Positions 6,478-12,303 of a stretch of DNA of 12,303 nt are shown here, in pieces. Origin of the DNA: Candidatus Altarchaeota archaeon (GTDB taxonomy: Archaea; Altiarchaeota; Altiarchaeia; IMC4; QMZM01); assembly GCA_018897475.1 (NCBI GenBank), contig JAHIKS010000084.1, positions 1-12,303 of the forward strand, in the 5' to 3' direction. Each line of letters starts with the position of its first letter. The first letter of the stretch is position 1. The position numbers were made by a program, and so were the translations under genes. The notes under the pieces were generated by a model. The model was not told the origin of the DNA, made no database searches, and saw only the letters and a list, made by a program, of their open reading frames with translations.

Positions 6478-6913
6478 GATTCATAATTCTAATCATTGGG
6501 AGCTATTGACCGTTAAGTAGCGAAATAGGGAAACCGCCAAAACCCCATAACAGCTATGCTCAAGAGGAATTCACCATATGTGCCCCTAACCCAACAAGTC
6601 ACTTATTTTTCCCGTAAATGTTGGAAAGGGAAGATTTTTGGCACGAATGGAATTCATTCTTCTGTCTCCCGATGGCGCCTCGATTAGTGCCTCGCCTTGC
6701 GACGGTTTCTACCTGTAGGCCCATCTTGAATTCTCAATTTTACTCGCTTATCGGCCATTAAAATTTCCAAGTAGTTCCAAGTTGGGAAGTTATGATGATA
6801 TCTCAAGAATTTTCCGTAATGCCTAAACTGAATTTTAAATTTCCCCCGTTCATTGGAAGGGCATCAAATATACATCCAACACGCCCGCCCACGCACTACC
6901 CCCCCCCCGGCCT

Positions 6914-6945
6914 CAGCAGCAGCACGCAGCCTCTCGTGCAGCAGT
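6914..6945 (+). repeat. CAG-rich repeat copy upstream of the lipoprotein gene
   Basis: Positions 6917-6944 match 7787-7814 at 26 of 28 bases (differences at 6929 and 6934). Each copy has GCACG and CGTGC arms that can form a 5-bp hairpin with an 8-nt loop, flanked on both sides by CAGCAG. The two copies face the same way and bracket the lipoprotein gene. Confidence 0.6.
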
Positions 6946-7016
6946 ACAGTCCATGTCATTTTAGGACATTAAGAATTCCAGCAGCACACCCCCGCCTCAG
7001 CATCCCTCTTAATTCC

Positions 7017-7023
7017 CTATAAT
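7017..7023 (+). promoter_or_regulatory. TATA-like box of the lipoprotein gene
   Basis: CTATAAT is centred 24 nt upstream of the ATG at 7044, the spacing for a leaderless archaeal transcript. No ribosome binding site is present. Confidence 0.5.
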
Positions 7024-7043
7024 CCCATAATCAATCGGTTGGA

Positions 7044-7715
7044 ATGAAAAGGTACTACTTAATCTTGCTTATTGGAATCGCCATTCTTAGCGGATGCCTT
7101 AGCGATTCCATAGTCTGCAATAGTCCCTACATACGTTTCGAAGACTATTGTTGCCTGGATGAAAATGATGATGGAGTATGTGATAGTGATAAACCTAGAA
7201 TACTAAGCACAATTACTAGCACAACCATTACTACAGTTATAATCACAACTTCATCAACGACTACTACAACTTCCACTACCTCAACAACATTCGAGCCAGA
7301 ATGTTACATGAATAAAGACTGTGACCTTGTGAAGAATGTATGTATCAATGACGATGTATATTCTCAGCGTATGGAAAGAATATGTCGTCATCCGGGGACA
7401 TTAAACGCAATCTGTATCGGAACAACAACAAGTCATATTACCTATACCGCTGAGTTTAAGAAGCGTTGTGAAGAGAATACAACCTGTGTTGGTGGGGAGT
7501 GTATATATGTCCCTCCAGAAGAAACCACCACCACCCTCCCAGAATTAACTGAATCCCAAAAGTGCAGTATTATAGAGAATACAAAGGAGAGAGATGAGTG
7601 TTATTATGCAGCAGCAATAAGAGAGGGAAGTCGTTACTTATGTGATGAAATACGGATAGATGATTTGTGGGTTAGGTGCTATATTAGATTGGGATATAAC
7701 AGCCCGCTGGATTGA
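7044..7715 (+). CDS. Cys-rich lipoprotein with Thr-rich linker, 223 aa
   Basis: The N-terminus is a classic lipoprotein signal, MKRYYLILLIGIAILSGC, with the lipobox LSGC and modified Cys18, so the mature protein should be lipid anchored outside the cell. A small module with CCLDENDDGVCD (36-47) has the spacing of a calcium-type loop. It is followed by a Thr/Ser linker (55-82, probably glycosylated), a Cys-rich domain (87-153), a short Thr linker (161-164), and a C-terminal helical module with five Cys between 174 and 212. The pattern of Cys-rich modules on Thr linkers matches the 598-aa surface protein in this window. Function unknown: envelope structure or adhesion is likely. Its first 18 codons resemble the micro-ORF at 10184-10255. 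Confidence 0.8.
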   Translation: MKRYYLILLIGIAILSGCLSDSIVCNSPYIRFEDYCCLDENDDGVCDSDKPRILSTITSTTITTVIITTSSTTTTTSTTSTTFEPECYMNKDCDLVKNVCINDDVYSQRMERICRHPGTLNAICIGTTTSHITYTAEFKKRCEENTTCVGGECIYVPPEETTTTLPELTESQKCSIIENTKERDECYYAAAIREGSRYLCDEIRIDDLWVRCYIRLGYNSPLD

Positions 7716-7738
7716 GGGGACGAATATCTCTTATTCTG

Positions 7739-7897
7739 CAGCAGCATAATGCCTCCTGGTGCAGCAGCACAATGACTTCCTCCTCTCAGCAGCACGCAAC
7801 CTCCCGTGCAGCAGCCACCATCGCGTCTTCATTTACAACAACGACAGCAGCAGAACGATTTAGTTAGCAGCACAGCGAATTCCACTCTACAGCAGCA
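7739..7897 (+). repeat. Cluster of CAGCAGCA repeats
   Basis: CAGCAGCA-type words start at about 7739, 7762, 7787, 7809, 7845, 7866 and 7890, spaced 21-36 nt apart. The copy at 7787-7814 is the near-match of 6917-6944; that at 7739-7767 shares the outer CAGCAG ends and a central GCCTC word. The cluster begins 24 nt after the lipoprotein stop. Frames through it are low complexity (Gln-rich), so it is most likely non-coding. Confidence 0.6.
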
Positions 7898-7907
7898 AGC
7901 TCGCTAC

Positions 7908-7966
7908 GGCTCAAAAATCAAGTCTTGCTTCCGCAAGACCAAGCCCTTCGGGTTGATTTCTCAGCC
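7908..7966. repeat. Structured palindrome unit A (three-way junction)
   Basis: From outside inwards: GGCT (7908-7911) pairs with AGCC (7963-7966); a 3x3 internal loop; AAATCAA (7915-7921) pairs with TTGATTT (7953-7959); arm 1 is a 7-bp hairpin GTCTTGC/GCAAGAC with loop TTCC (7922-7939); spacer CAAG; arm 2 is CCC/GGG with loop TTC (7944-7952). Both arms abut the 7-bp stem directly. Unit B repeats the whole layout with different stem sequences. Confidence 0.6.
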
Positions 7967-7989
7967 TTCGCTCGCCATCCCAAAGCTCC

Positions 7990-8055
7990 GCAACGACATA
8001 ATAAAAATCCTGCTTCGCAGGACTTCTGCCCTTCGGGTTTTTATCAAGTCGTTGC
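7990..8055. repeat. Structured palindrome unit B (three-way junction)
   Basis: GCAACGAC (7990-7997) pairs with GTCGTTGC (8048-8055); a 3x3 internal loop; ATAAAAA (8001-8007) pairs with TTTTTAT (8038-8044); arm 1 is TCCTGC/GCAGGA with loop TTC (8008-8022); spacer CTTCTG; arm 2 is CCC/GGG with loop TTC (8029-8037). Every element has a counterpart in unit A, with base pairs kept while bases differ. Confidence 0.6.
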
Positions 8056-8077
8056 TTCGCCAGAATTTCACATGACG

Positions 8078-8158
8078 GAATCCTATGCGTGCCTCGCTCC
8101 GGGAGCCTAATGCTCCGCTCGCTGCAGAATCCTCGGAGCATGTCAGCAGGTTGGATTC
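8078..8158. repeat. Third multi-branched palindrome
   Basis: GAATCC (8078-8083) pairs with GGATTC (8153-8158). Inside are a GCTC/GAGC hairpin (8096-8106) and an 8-bp stem ATGCTCCG/CGGAGCAT (8110-8117 with 8134-8141) closing a 16-nt loop. It again has two arms within an outer stem, though the details differ from units A and B. Confidence 0.45.
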
Positions 8159-8271
8159 TTTCGCTCGCTTCGCCGGCCCCTGCGCTCAGTTTTTTGATAG
8201 AATTCGACCAGAATTATGTTATGCCTATGTAGTGGATGCTTACAGCTATCTTTATTAAATAATTATTTATA

Positions 8272-8298
8272 GAATTCCCCGCAAGGGTATGTGAATTC
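8272..8298. repeat. Hairpin with GCAA tetraloop between GAATTC sites
   Basis: CCC-GCAA-GGG (8278-8287) is a short stem with a GNRA-type loop, flanked by GAATTC at 8272-8277 and 8293-8298, which can pair with each other. It extends the structured block toward the convergent 598-aa gene. Confidence 0.3.
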
Positions 8299-8300
8299 GG

Positions 8301-8417
8301 GTGGCAGCACAAGAATTCCAGCTGACTGTAGCAAATATCACGGATTGGTCAGTAGGGCCAGAGGATAAACCCCTCAATCTCCAGGGGCGCAGTGAAGGAT
8401 TTGCTAAAGCGAACTAA
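8301..8417 (+). CDS. Possible 38-aa ORF or gene remnant
   Basis: A GTG-started frame reads VAAQEFQLTVANITDWSV, then GPEDKPLNLQGRSEGFAKAN. It is protein-like, resembles a piece of a beta-rich surface protein, and lies behind a TATA-like TTATTTATA (8263-8271). It overlaps the 3' end of the convergent 598-aa gene by 14 nt. There is no ribosome binding site, and a second short frame starts with GTG at 8291. Could be a true small gene, a decayed fragment or chance. Confidence 0.25.
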   Translation: MAAQEFQLTVANITDWSVGPEDKPLNLQGRSEGFAKAN

Positions 8418-10194
8418 CCCAATTAAATATCACTTCCAGCAAGTCGAAGTTCGTAACCTCTTCATCGACCCACATATCAATATAGCTCAGGAGCTCAAAA
8501 TCACTTACCGTTCCATCGCCGTTCAAATCGCCTTTAATCGTTACAAACTCAACTTGCACGTCTCCAGTAATCTGCTCAGTAATCTCGTTCTCGGCCTCGT
8601 CTCTATACACGAATTCTCCATAAAACGTCTCGTTCCCTGTCGCGTTCTCTGGGATGCAGAAGTAATAGATTATCGTCTGTGTTTCGAGTGACGAACCATA
8701 GAGAACCCAAGTTACCTTTCCCGTCTCTGAATTGTATGAACTATGTGTTGGAGCGGCACCCGTCACAGTCCATCCAATTGGAACATACTCGTGGATTATC
8801 AACCCAGTTATTTCTTCTGCATCCAGCAACCGCACCAGCAACCATGCACAATCACAATCGCCTTTCGTGGCGGTTGTCAGACTTCTAAGGACCGTTATAT
8901 TCGCGCCTGAGATAGTCGTGGTCGTTGAGGATGTGGTGGTGGTAGTGCTTGTCGTAGAGGTCGAAGTGGTCGAAATTGATGTTGTTGAAGAAATGCTTGT
9001 GGTTGAGCTGATTGTTGAGGACGTGGTGGTTCCTTCTACTGAGGTGCTTGTTGTGGAAGTCGTACTTGTACTCGTTGTGGTTGTCACTTCACCCGCTATC
9101 CCACTTATCGTCCCCACTTCAATGTAAACTAAATCAGAACTATCAATATATGAGATAGTTAAAGTAGTACTGAATGACTGGCCTGAGACCTTGTTGTAAC
9201 ATGTACCGCCTATAGTTACTGCAACTACTTCTCCAGCACTCATACTTCCACCAGATATGCTAGCTGCACTTGCCACAGCAAGGACACAATCACCGCTTGC
9301 GGAGTAATTGACACTGGTTATGTCCTCTCCCACACCGTTCATAATGGAAAAAGTAAGCGTTGTGCCAAGATATTGTACGCTTGATTCTATTGGCATTAAA
9401 AGTCCAAACCCGCTTACAGAGTTTGATATTAGGGTTGTGGTTGTTGATGTGGTTGTAGAAGCCGTGGAGGTTGTGGTGCTGGTTGATGTTGTGCTGGTTG
9501 TTGTTGAAGTGCTAGTTGTTGTGGTGGTAGTGGCCGCAAGGCAGGTTGCATTCTCACAACCATACTCACAGGCATCTATTTCCACACCGGGGCTCGTAGA
9601 ATTCTGACAGTAATATGTAAATACATATGTCCCGGCAGTATTACATCGGTCATCATATGTTTCCCACCCATAATCTGAATGGTAAGTAGTAATGCCATCA
9701 TCGGTTTCGTTACAGATGGTCAATATGGTCGTGGTTGTAGTAGTTGTTGAAGTAGTTGTAATTGAATGACACATATAACACTCTGTGGTCCCTGTTGTTT
9801 CACTACAAGTATCGCTCCCTTCCACACATAATCCCCCAACGCAATAGTAGTCTTTAACAGCCCACTTCGTATAGCCTATAATAGGTCCACCCATAACTTC
9901 ACAATCATCATCATAAGTGCCATATTTGTCAAGACAAGAACCCATCACATTATAATCCTCGCCCCCATCACTATCATAACACGTTCCATCAGGCATTATA
10001 GAATCGCCACCACAACAACATGTCGCTCCCCAAGAGCAACCATATATCGTTGTTATTGAACACCCACCAAGAAGATATTCACAGCTTCCTTCAGAGTAAC
10101 CTGCAGTATTACAAGACTCTAAACAGCTAGTTGCCTCTGCTGTAACAACACCATATACCAGTAAAATCCCAACAATTAAAATCTTATAGTTCAC
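8404..10194 (-). CDS. Secreted multidomain Thr-linker surface protein with dockerin-like C-terminus
   Basis: About 596-598 aa. The frame opens with TTG (10200) or GTG (10194); the GTG gives a compact signal peptide (VNYKILIVGILLVYGVVTAEA), so I prefer it. Numbered from the TTG: Cys-rich module 26-144, Thr linker 148-158, second Cys-rich module 160-221, Thr/Ser linker 224-256, an Ig/pilin-like beta domain 257-372, long Thr/Ser linker 373-430, a second beta domain 431-555 (with EYVPIGWTV) and a dockerin-like end 556-598. The end has one EF-type calcium loop, DLNGDGTVSDFE, then a second helix repeat without the loop (NFDLLEVIFNW). The linkers are probably O-glycosylated. The same C-terminal module ends the S-layer-type protein upstream, so both may dock to a common envelope partner. 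Confidence 0.85.
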   Translation of the reverse strand: MNYKILIVGILLVYGVVTAEATSCLESCNTAGYSEGSCEYLLGGCSITTIYGCSWGATCCCGGDSIMPDGTCYDSDGGEDYNVMGSCLDKYGTYDDDCEVMGGPIIGYTKWAVKDYYCVGGLCVEGSDTCSETTGTTECYMCHSITTTSTTTTTTTILTICNETDDGITTYHSDYGWETYDDRCNTAGTYVFTYYCQNSTSPGVEIDACEYGCENATCLAATTTTTTSTSTTTSTTSTSTTTSTASTTTSTTTTLISNSVSGFGLLMPIESSVQYLGTTLTFSIMNGVGEDITSVNYSASGDCVLAVASAASISGGSMSAGEVVAVTIGGTCYNKVSGQSFSTTLTISYIDSSDLVYIEVGTISGIAGEVTTTTSTSTTSTTSTSVEGTTTSSTISSTTSISSTTSISTTSTSTTSTTTTTSSTTTTISGANITVLRSLTTATKGDCDCAWLLVRLLDAEEITGLIIHEYVPIGWTVTGAAPTHSSYNSETGKVTWVLYGSSLETQTIIYYFCIPENATGNETFYGEFVYRDEAENEITEQITGDVQVEFVTIKGDLNGDGTVSDFELLSYIDMWVDEEVTNFDLLEVIFNWVSSL

Positions 10195-10255
10195 TTCCAA
10201 TACAACCGCTAAGAAATATTATTCCCATGAGTAAGAGTAAGTAGTGTTTTTTCAT
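10184..10255 (-). CDS. Micro-ORF consisting of a lipoprotein signal peptide, 23 aa
   Basis: The ORF reads MKKHYLLLLMGIIFLSGC and then IGSEL before the stop. It holds a complete type II signal with lipobox LSGC and Cys18 and nothing more. At DNA level its first 18 codons match the lipoprotein gene at 7044 at 40 of 54 bases, including the TTGGA just before the ATG. A TATA-like box (10281-10290) is placed about 30 nt upstream, so this ORF is probably the first one on the transcript. Its last 11-17 nt overlap the start of the 598-aa gene. It may be a decayed lipoprotein gene, a tiny functional lipopeptide, or a leader that couples translation into the surface protein. Confidence 0.45.
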   Translation of the reverse strand: MKKHYLLLLMGIIFLSGCIGSEL

Positions 10256-10280
10256 TCCAATCATTTTTTTATTGGATTTC

Positions 10281-10290
10281 GATAAAATAA
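10281..10290 (-). promoter_or_regulatory. TATA-like box upstream of the micro-ORF and surface protein
   Basis: Minus strand TTATTTTATC is centred about 30 nt upstream of the ATG at 10255. Transcription would start close to that ATG and about 65 nt before the GTG of the 598-aa protein. Confidence 0.4.
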
Positions 10291-10315
10291 GACAATAAGA
10301 CGATGCCGCCCATAA

Positions 10316-10777
10316 CTATCCTTTTTTAATAGCTTTAACATCCTGTCTCATTTTTTCAAGGTTCCAGGAATAGGAATCTTCATTAACTGGTATCTGGTAT
10401 AATGCAATCCCCTCCCCACCCGATTTAATCATACCTCTGGATTGGATGCCATTTTTTAATTTGTCGGTTGTATGGTCTAGATCATAAAACCGTTCACTTG
10501 TTTCAATCCTACTTCTGAACCACACATCTTGCATGTCAAGAGTTCCTTCCTTTACCTCAAATTCAACGACTACCCACATATACTCATCTCTCTTCCATTT
10601 CTGCAAATCATCAGGTATCTCTTCAGGTTTCTCTTCCACTTTTATCGTATACTCTAATTCGACACTTTCAACACTTGGCCCAATACACCCGGTTATAACT
10701 ACTGAAACCAACAAGAAAATCAAAGCAAACTTTAGATAACCTCCGCATAAGATATATTTCCCCATATTCTTCACCAT
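10316..10777 (-). CDS. Small lipoprotein, 153 aa, DUF4352-like fold suspected
   Basis: The N-terminal hydrophobic stretch ends in the lipobox VITGC (Cys31 counted from the ATG at 10777), so the mature protein is lipid anchored. An in-frame ATG at 10765 (MGKYIL) has GGTGA five bases upstream, a match to the archaeal anti-Shine-Dalgarno sequence, and may be the true start; it would give 149 aa and Cys27. The mature part (VELEYTIKVEEKP, then YMWVVVEFEVKEGTLDMQDVWFRSR) alternates like an immunoglobulin-type beta sandwich, as in DUF4352/telokin-like lipoproteins, though this is inferred from pattern only. It starts 8 nt after the S-layer-type gene stops, so the two share a transcript and probably an envelope role. 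Confidence 0.75.
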   Translation of the reverse strand: MVKNMGKYILCGGYLKFALIFLLVSVVITGCIGPSVESVELEYTIKVEEKPEEIPDDLQKWKRDEYMWVVVEFEVKEGTLDMQDVWFRSRIETSERFYDLDHTTDKLKNGIQSRGMIKSGGEGIALYQIPVNEDSYSWNLEKMRQDVKAIKKG

Positions 10778-10785
10778 CGATATGA

Positions 10786-12303
10786 TTAACCGGACCAGTT
10801 ATCAATCACTTCTAGCAGATCATAATCCGCAACTTCACCGCCACCCCATAGGTCAATGTAGTCCAGCAGCTCGTAGTCAGATACTGTCCCATCACCATCT
10901 AGGTCCCCCTTTGGACCGTATATCTCATTTTCTGTGGTTCCCAGGAAGAGAGTAGGTTTCACATCATCTATGGGATGGCATAGTCCAACTAAATCCAATC
11001 TGTTATTCGTGCTCCATCCAAGAGTGTAGCTATCCCCGCCCTGCGGAGTTATCAGTACTGAGTCTATGTTCTCATCAAGTGTAACGATGTGAGTTGTGGA
11101 CTCGAATAATGCCACACCATTGTCATAATCAAAGGTTTCTATAGCGTTATAGTTTCTGTCAGAGAGATCAATGATGGCCCTCTCGCCATTGCCGTGCACG
11201 AATCCTACAAGAATATCGTCATCGTCGCCATCGCCGTTTTCGTCGCATGTTGCTGTGTTGTCATCGGTGGAATTCAGGTCTCTGGTTAAATCGCATTCGT
11301 GCTCAATCCAGAGATATAGGTTGTGATCATTTCTCTCGAAGTCGCCAAAAATGCCTACCATATTAGGATTCACTGTTATATAGGTGTCTGAAAGGTTGTC
11401 TAAAAAGGTTATCAGCCTTGAGCCGTCGAATAGCATGGTAAGGCCATTTATTGCGTTGTCCTTGTAGAAGATATCCTCTATTGCTATTTCAATCTCGTCA
11501 TCGTTCTCCATGTCTTCTTCATCGTCGTCGTCCATTGCGTCTGTCAGTGCAATGGTCCTTACGGTTATCTCTTCGGGGACGTCTTCACAGTCGCAGAACG
11601 TTGTTATGTAGTCACAACCTGGTGCCGTTCCCTGTTCGTCTTCTGGGTCACAGAGCCTGTCCAGTAGAATGGACTGCTCATTTCCATTTATTGGGGGGAA
11701 TAGGGCTACTTTTATCTGGTCATCAGAATCCATTCCCTCTTCGTTATCAAGTGTTTTATACTTGTCGTACACGTACAGCACGCCACCCACTATGAAATAG
11801 TTGCCCTTCCCAAAGGGTCCTTCATCTAGGCGTATGTCATCATATCTGTTACCGTCCTCACCGGTGAAGCTTATTGTCATCTGGTAATTCTCATCTCCCG
11901 GTTCTATCTGTATGTTCCCTTCTCTTCCACCGGAGCAGGGGCTTTCCAGATAATTCTCATTTGTATAGCCCTTGAATTTTAGCCTGACTTCTCCCCCAGG
12001 GAATTCTAAAGATTCGCCTTTTTCCAGAGCTTCGACTCCATCCAGTTTGTGCCCGTAAATTATCTCTATCTCTTGGAGTAAGCCATCTGTTGTTAATGGA
12101 TCCATCTCGTTGTATTCAAGTATCTCGCATTCTGGTCCATCTGAATCGAAATCTGGGTCAATACTAGCATTCGCACAAGTATCAACAATGTGGAATATAA
12201 CCTCCCAGTCGTCCCATATCACACCATTAACCTCTATATCCTCCCCATCTTCAAGGAATACCCTTTGGGAGAGATTGTAATCGATTGTTATGTTTCCGGA
12301 CTC
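10786..12303 (-). CDS. S-layer-type surface protein with dockerin-like C-terminus, 5' end cut by window edge
   Basis: The frame is open from the right window edge, so an apparent GTG start at 12222 is not a true start: 27 further codons (ITIDYNLSQRVFLEDG among them) read on upstream. The visible 505 aa are highly acidic, with runs such as DAMDDDDEED (around codons 249-258), and beta-rich. HIVTLDENIDSVLITPQGG followed by DDVKPTLFLGTTEN resembles the C-terminal part of archaeal S-layer proteins of the MJ0822 type; this is from recalled pattern. The last 45 residues are GDLDGDGTVSDYELLDYIDL plus a second helix repeat, the same short dockerin-like module as in the 598-aa protein. It probably forms or binds the outer protein lattice. 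The lipoprotein gene follows after 8 nt. Confidence 0.8.
   Translation of the reverse strand, partial: ESGNITIDYNLSQRVFLEDGEDIEVNGVIWDDWEVIFHIVDTCANASIDPDFDSDGPECEILEYNEMDPLTTDGLLQEIEIIYGHKLDGVEALEKGESLEFPGGEVRLKFKGYTNENYLESPCSGGREGNIQIEPGDENYQMTISFTGEDGNRYDDIRLDEGPFGKGNYFIVGGVLYVYDKYKTLDNEEGMDSDDQIKVALFPPINGNEQSILLDRLCDPEDEQGTAPGCDYITTFCDCEDVPEEITVRTIALTDAMDDDDEEDMENDDEIEIAIEDIFYKDNAINGLTMLFDGSRLITFLDNLSDTYITVNPNMVGIFGDFERNDHNLYLWIEHECDLTRDLNSTDDNTATCDENGDGDDDDILVGFVHGNGERAIIDLSDRNYNAIETFDYDNGVALFESTTHIVTLDENIDSVLITPQGGDSYTLGWSTNNRLDLVGLCHPIDDVKPTLFLGTTENEIYGPKGDLDGDGTVSDYELLDYIDLWGGGEVADYDLLEVIDNWSG

Larger units (their letters stand above)
6478..7043. other. Gene-poor region with CAG-type repeats and C10 tract
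   Basis: No convincing gene. It contains tandem TTCCAA words (6765, 6775), a run of ten C (6899-6908), CAG-rich copies at 6914-6945 and 6978-6987, and four GAATTC sites. On the minus strand there are three tiny protein-like frames, of which 6684-6758 (24 aa, starts MADKRVKLR) and 6586-6657 (23 aa, starts MNSIRAKNLP) are the best, but none has a promoter or ribosome binding site. It may mark the junction between the element and the resident chromosome. Confidence 0.4.

Noticed and set aside
6693..6700. CTTGCGAC match to the tRNA-His anticodon-to-variable region, as a right attachment site
   Set aside because: Only 8 bases match and the similarity does not extend into the T arm or acceptor, so chance explains it.
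6792..6829. Possible C/D box small RNA (ATGATGA, then CTGA)
   Set aside because: The boxes are about 27 nt apart with no internal D'/C' pair and no terminal stem, unlike archaeal C/D guide RNAs.
6792..7022. A 76-codon plus-strand ORF just before the lipoprotein gene
   Set aside because: It runs through the C10 tract and CAG repeats, is low in complexity after codon 25, and covers the TATA box of the next gene. It looks like chance.
7739..7897. CRISPR array, because of regularly recurring CAGCAGCA words
   Set aside because: The shared part is only 8-10 bases, spacing varies from 21 to 36 nt, the spacers are similar to one another, and no cas gene is present.
7911..8141. ORFs on both strands through the palindrome block (76 aa minus, 61 and 89 aa plus)
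   Set aside because: They are translations of GC-rich palindromes, with repeated words in all frames and no promoter or ribosome binding site.
6540..8320. Cluster of GAATTC sites (about nine in 1.8 kb)
   Set aside because: More than expected, but the sites are scattered, lack a constant flank or spacing, and several belong to other repeats already listed.
8732..9607. Val-rich plus-strand ORFs at 8732-9127 and 9308-9607
   Set aside because: They are antisense shadows of the Thr/Ser linkers (GTT/GTG codons opposite AAC/ACC-type Thr codons) of the 598-aa gene.

Overview
The window looks archaeal. The tRNA-His gene has no encoded CCA, TATA-like boxes lie 24-30 nt upstream of several start codons (leaderless style), and there are two lipobox proteins, an S-layer-type protein and Thr/Ser-rich, Cys-rich secreted proteins. 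Short dockerin-like C-termini and Cys-rich domains joined by Thr linkers suggest an uncultured lineage (DPANN, Altiarchaeota or a relative). The exact group cannot be fixed from this sequence alone.

1-1830 is ordinary chromosome. A minus-strand pair encodes a PLP aminotransferase and, 1 nt after its stop, a membrane-anchored DUF116-like Cys protein that runs off the left edge. Upstream, facing away, is tRNA-His(GTG) at 1756-1828.

1830 to about 6480 looks like an integrated mobile element. A complete tyrosine integrase with a C-terminal four-Cys zinc ribbon starts 71 nt after the tRNA. It is followed by an AT-rich orphan gene (354 aa, possibly RNase H-like), a 39-aa ORF with an intrinsic terminator, a small Cys-rich gene apparently broken by one missing GT dinucleotide, a winged-helix regulator overlapping a basic ORF, and a divergent 277-aa protein with an apparent N-terminal winged helix. 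No copy of the tRNA 3' end was seen elsewhere in the window, so the far attachment site is unknown.

6480-8400 is gene-poor and repeat-rich: one lipoprotein gene bracketed by CAG-rich imperfect direct repeats, a C10 tract, and a block of nested palindromes. Two of these fold into the same three-way junction although their stems differ in sequence. This is the most unusual structure in the window.

8400-12303 is a minus-strand cell-surface cluster: a partial S-layer-type protein with a dockerin-like C-terminus, a lipoprotein 8 nt later, a 23-aa ORF that is little more than a lipoprotein signal peptide, and a 598-aa multidomain Thr-linker protein with the same dockerin-like C-terminus. These products probably all sit on or in the cell envelope.
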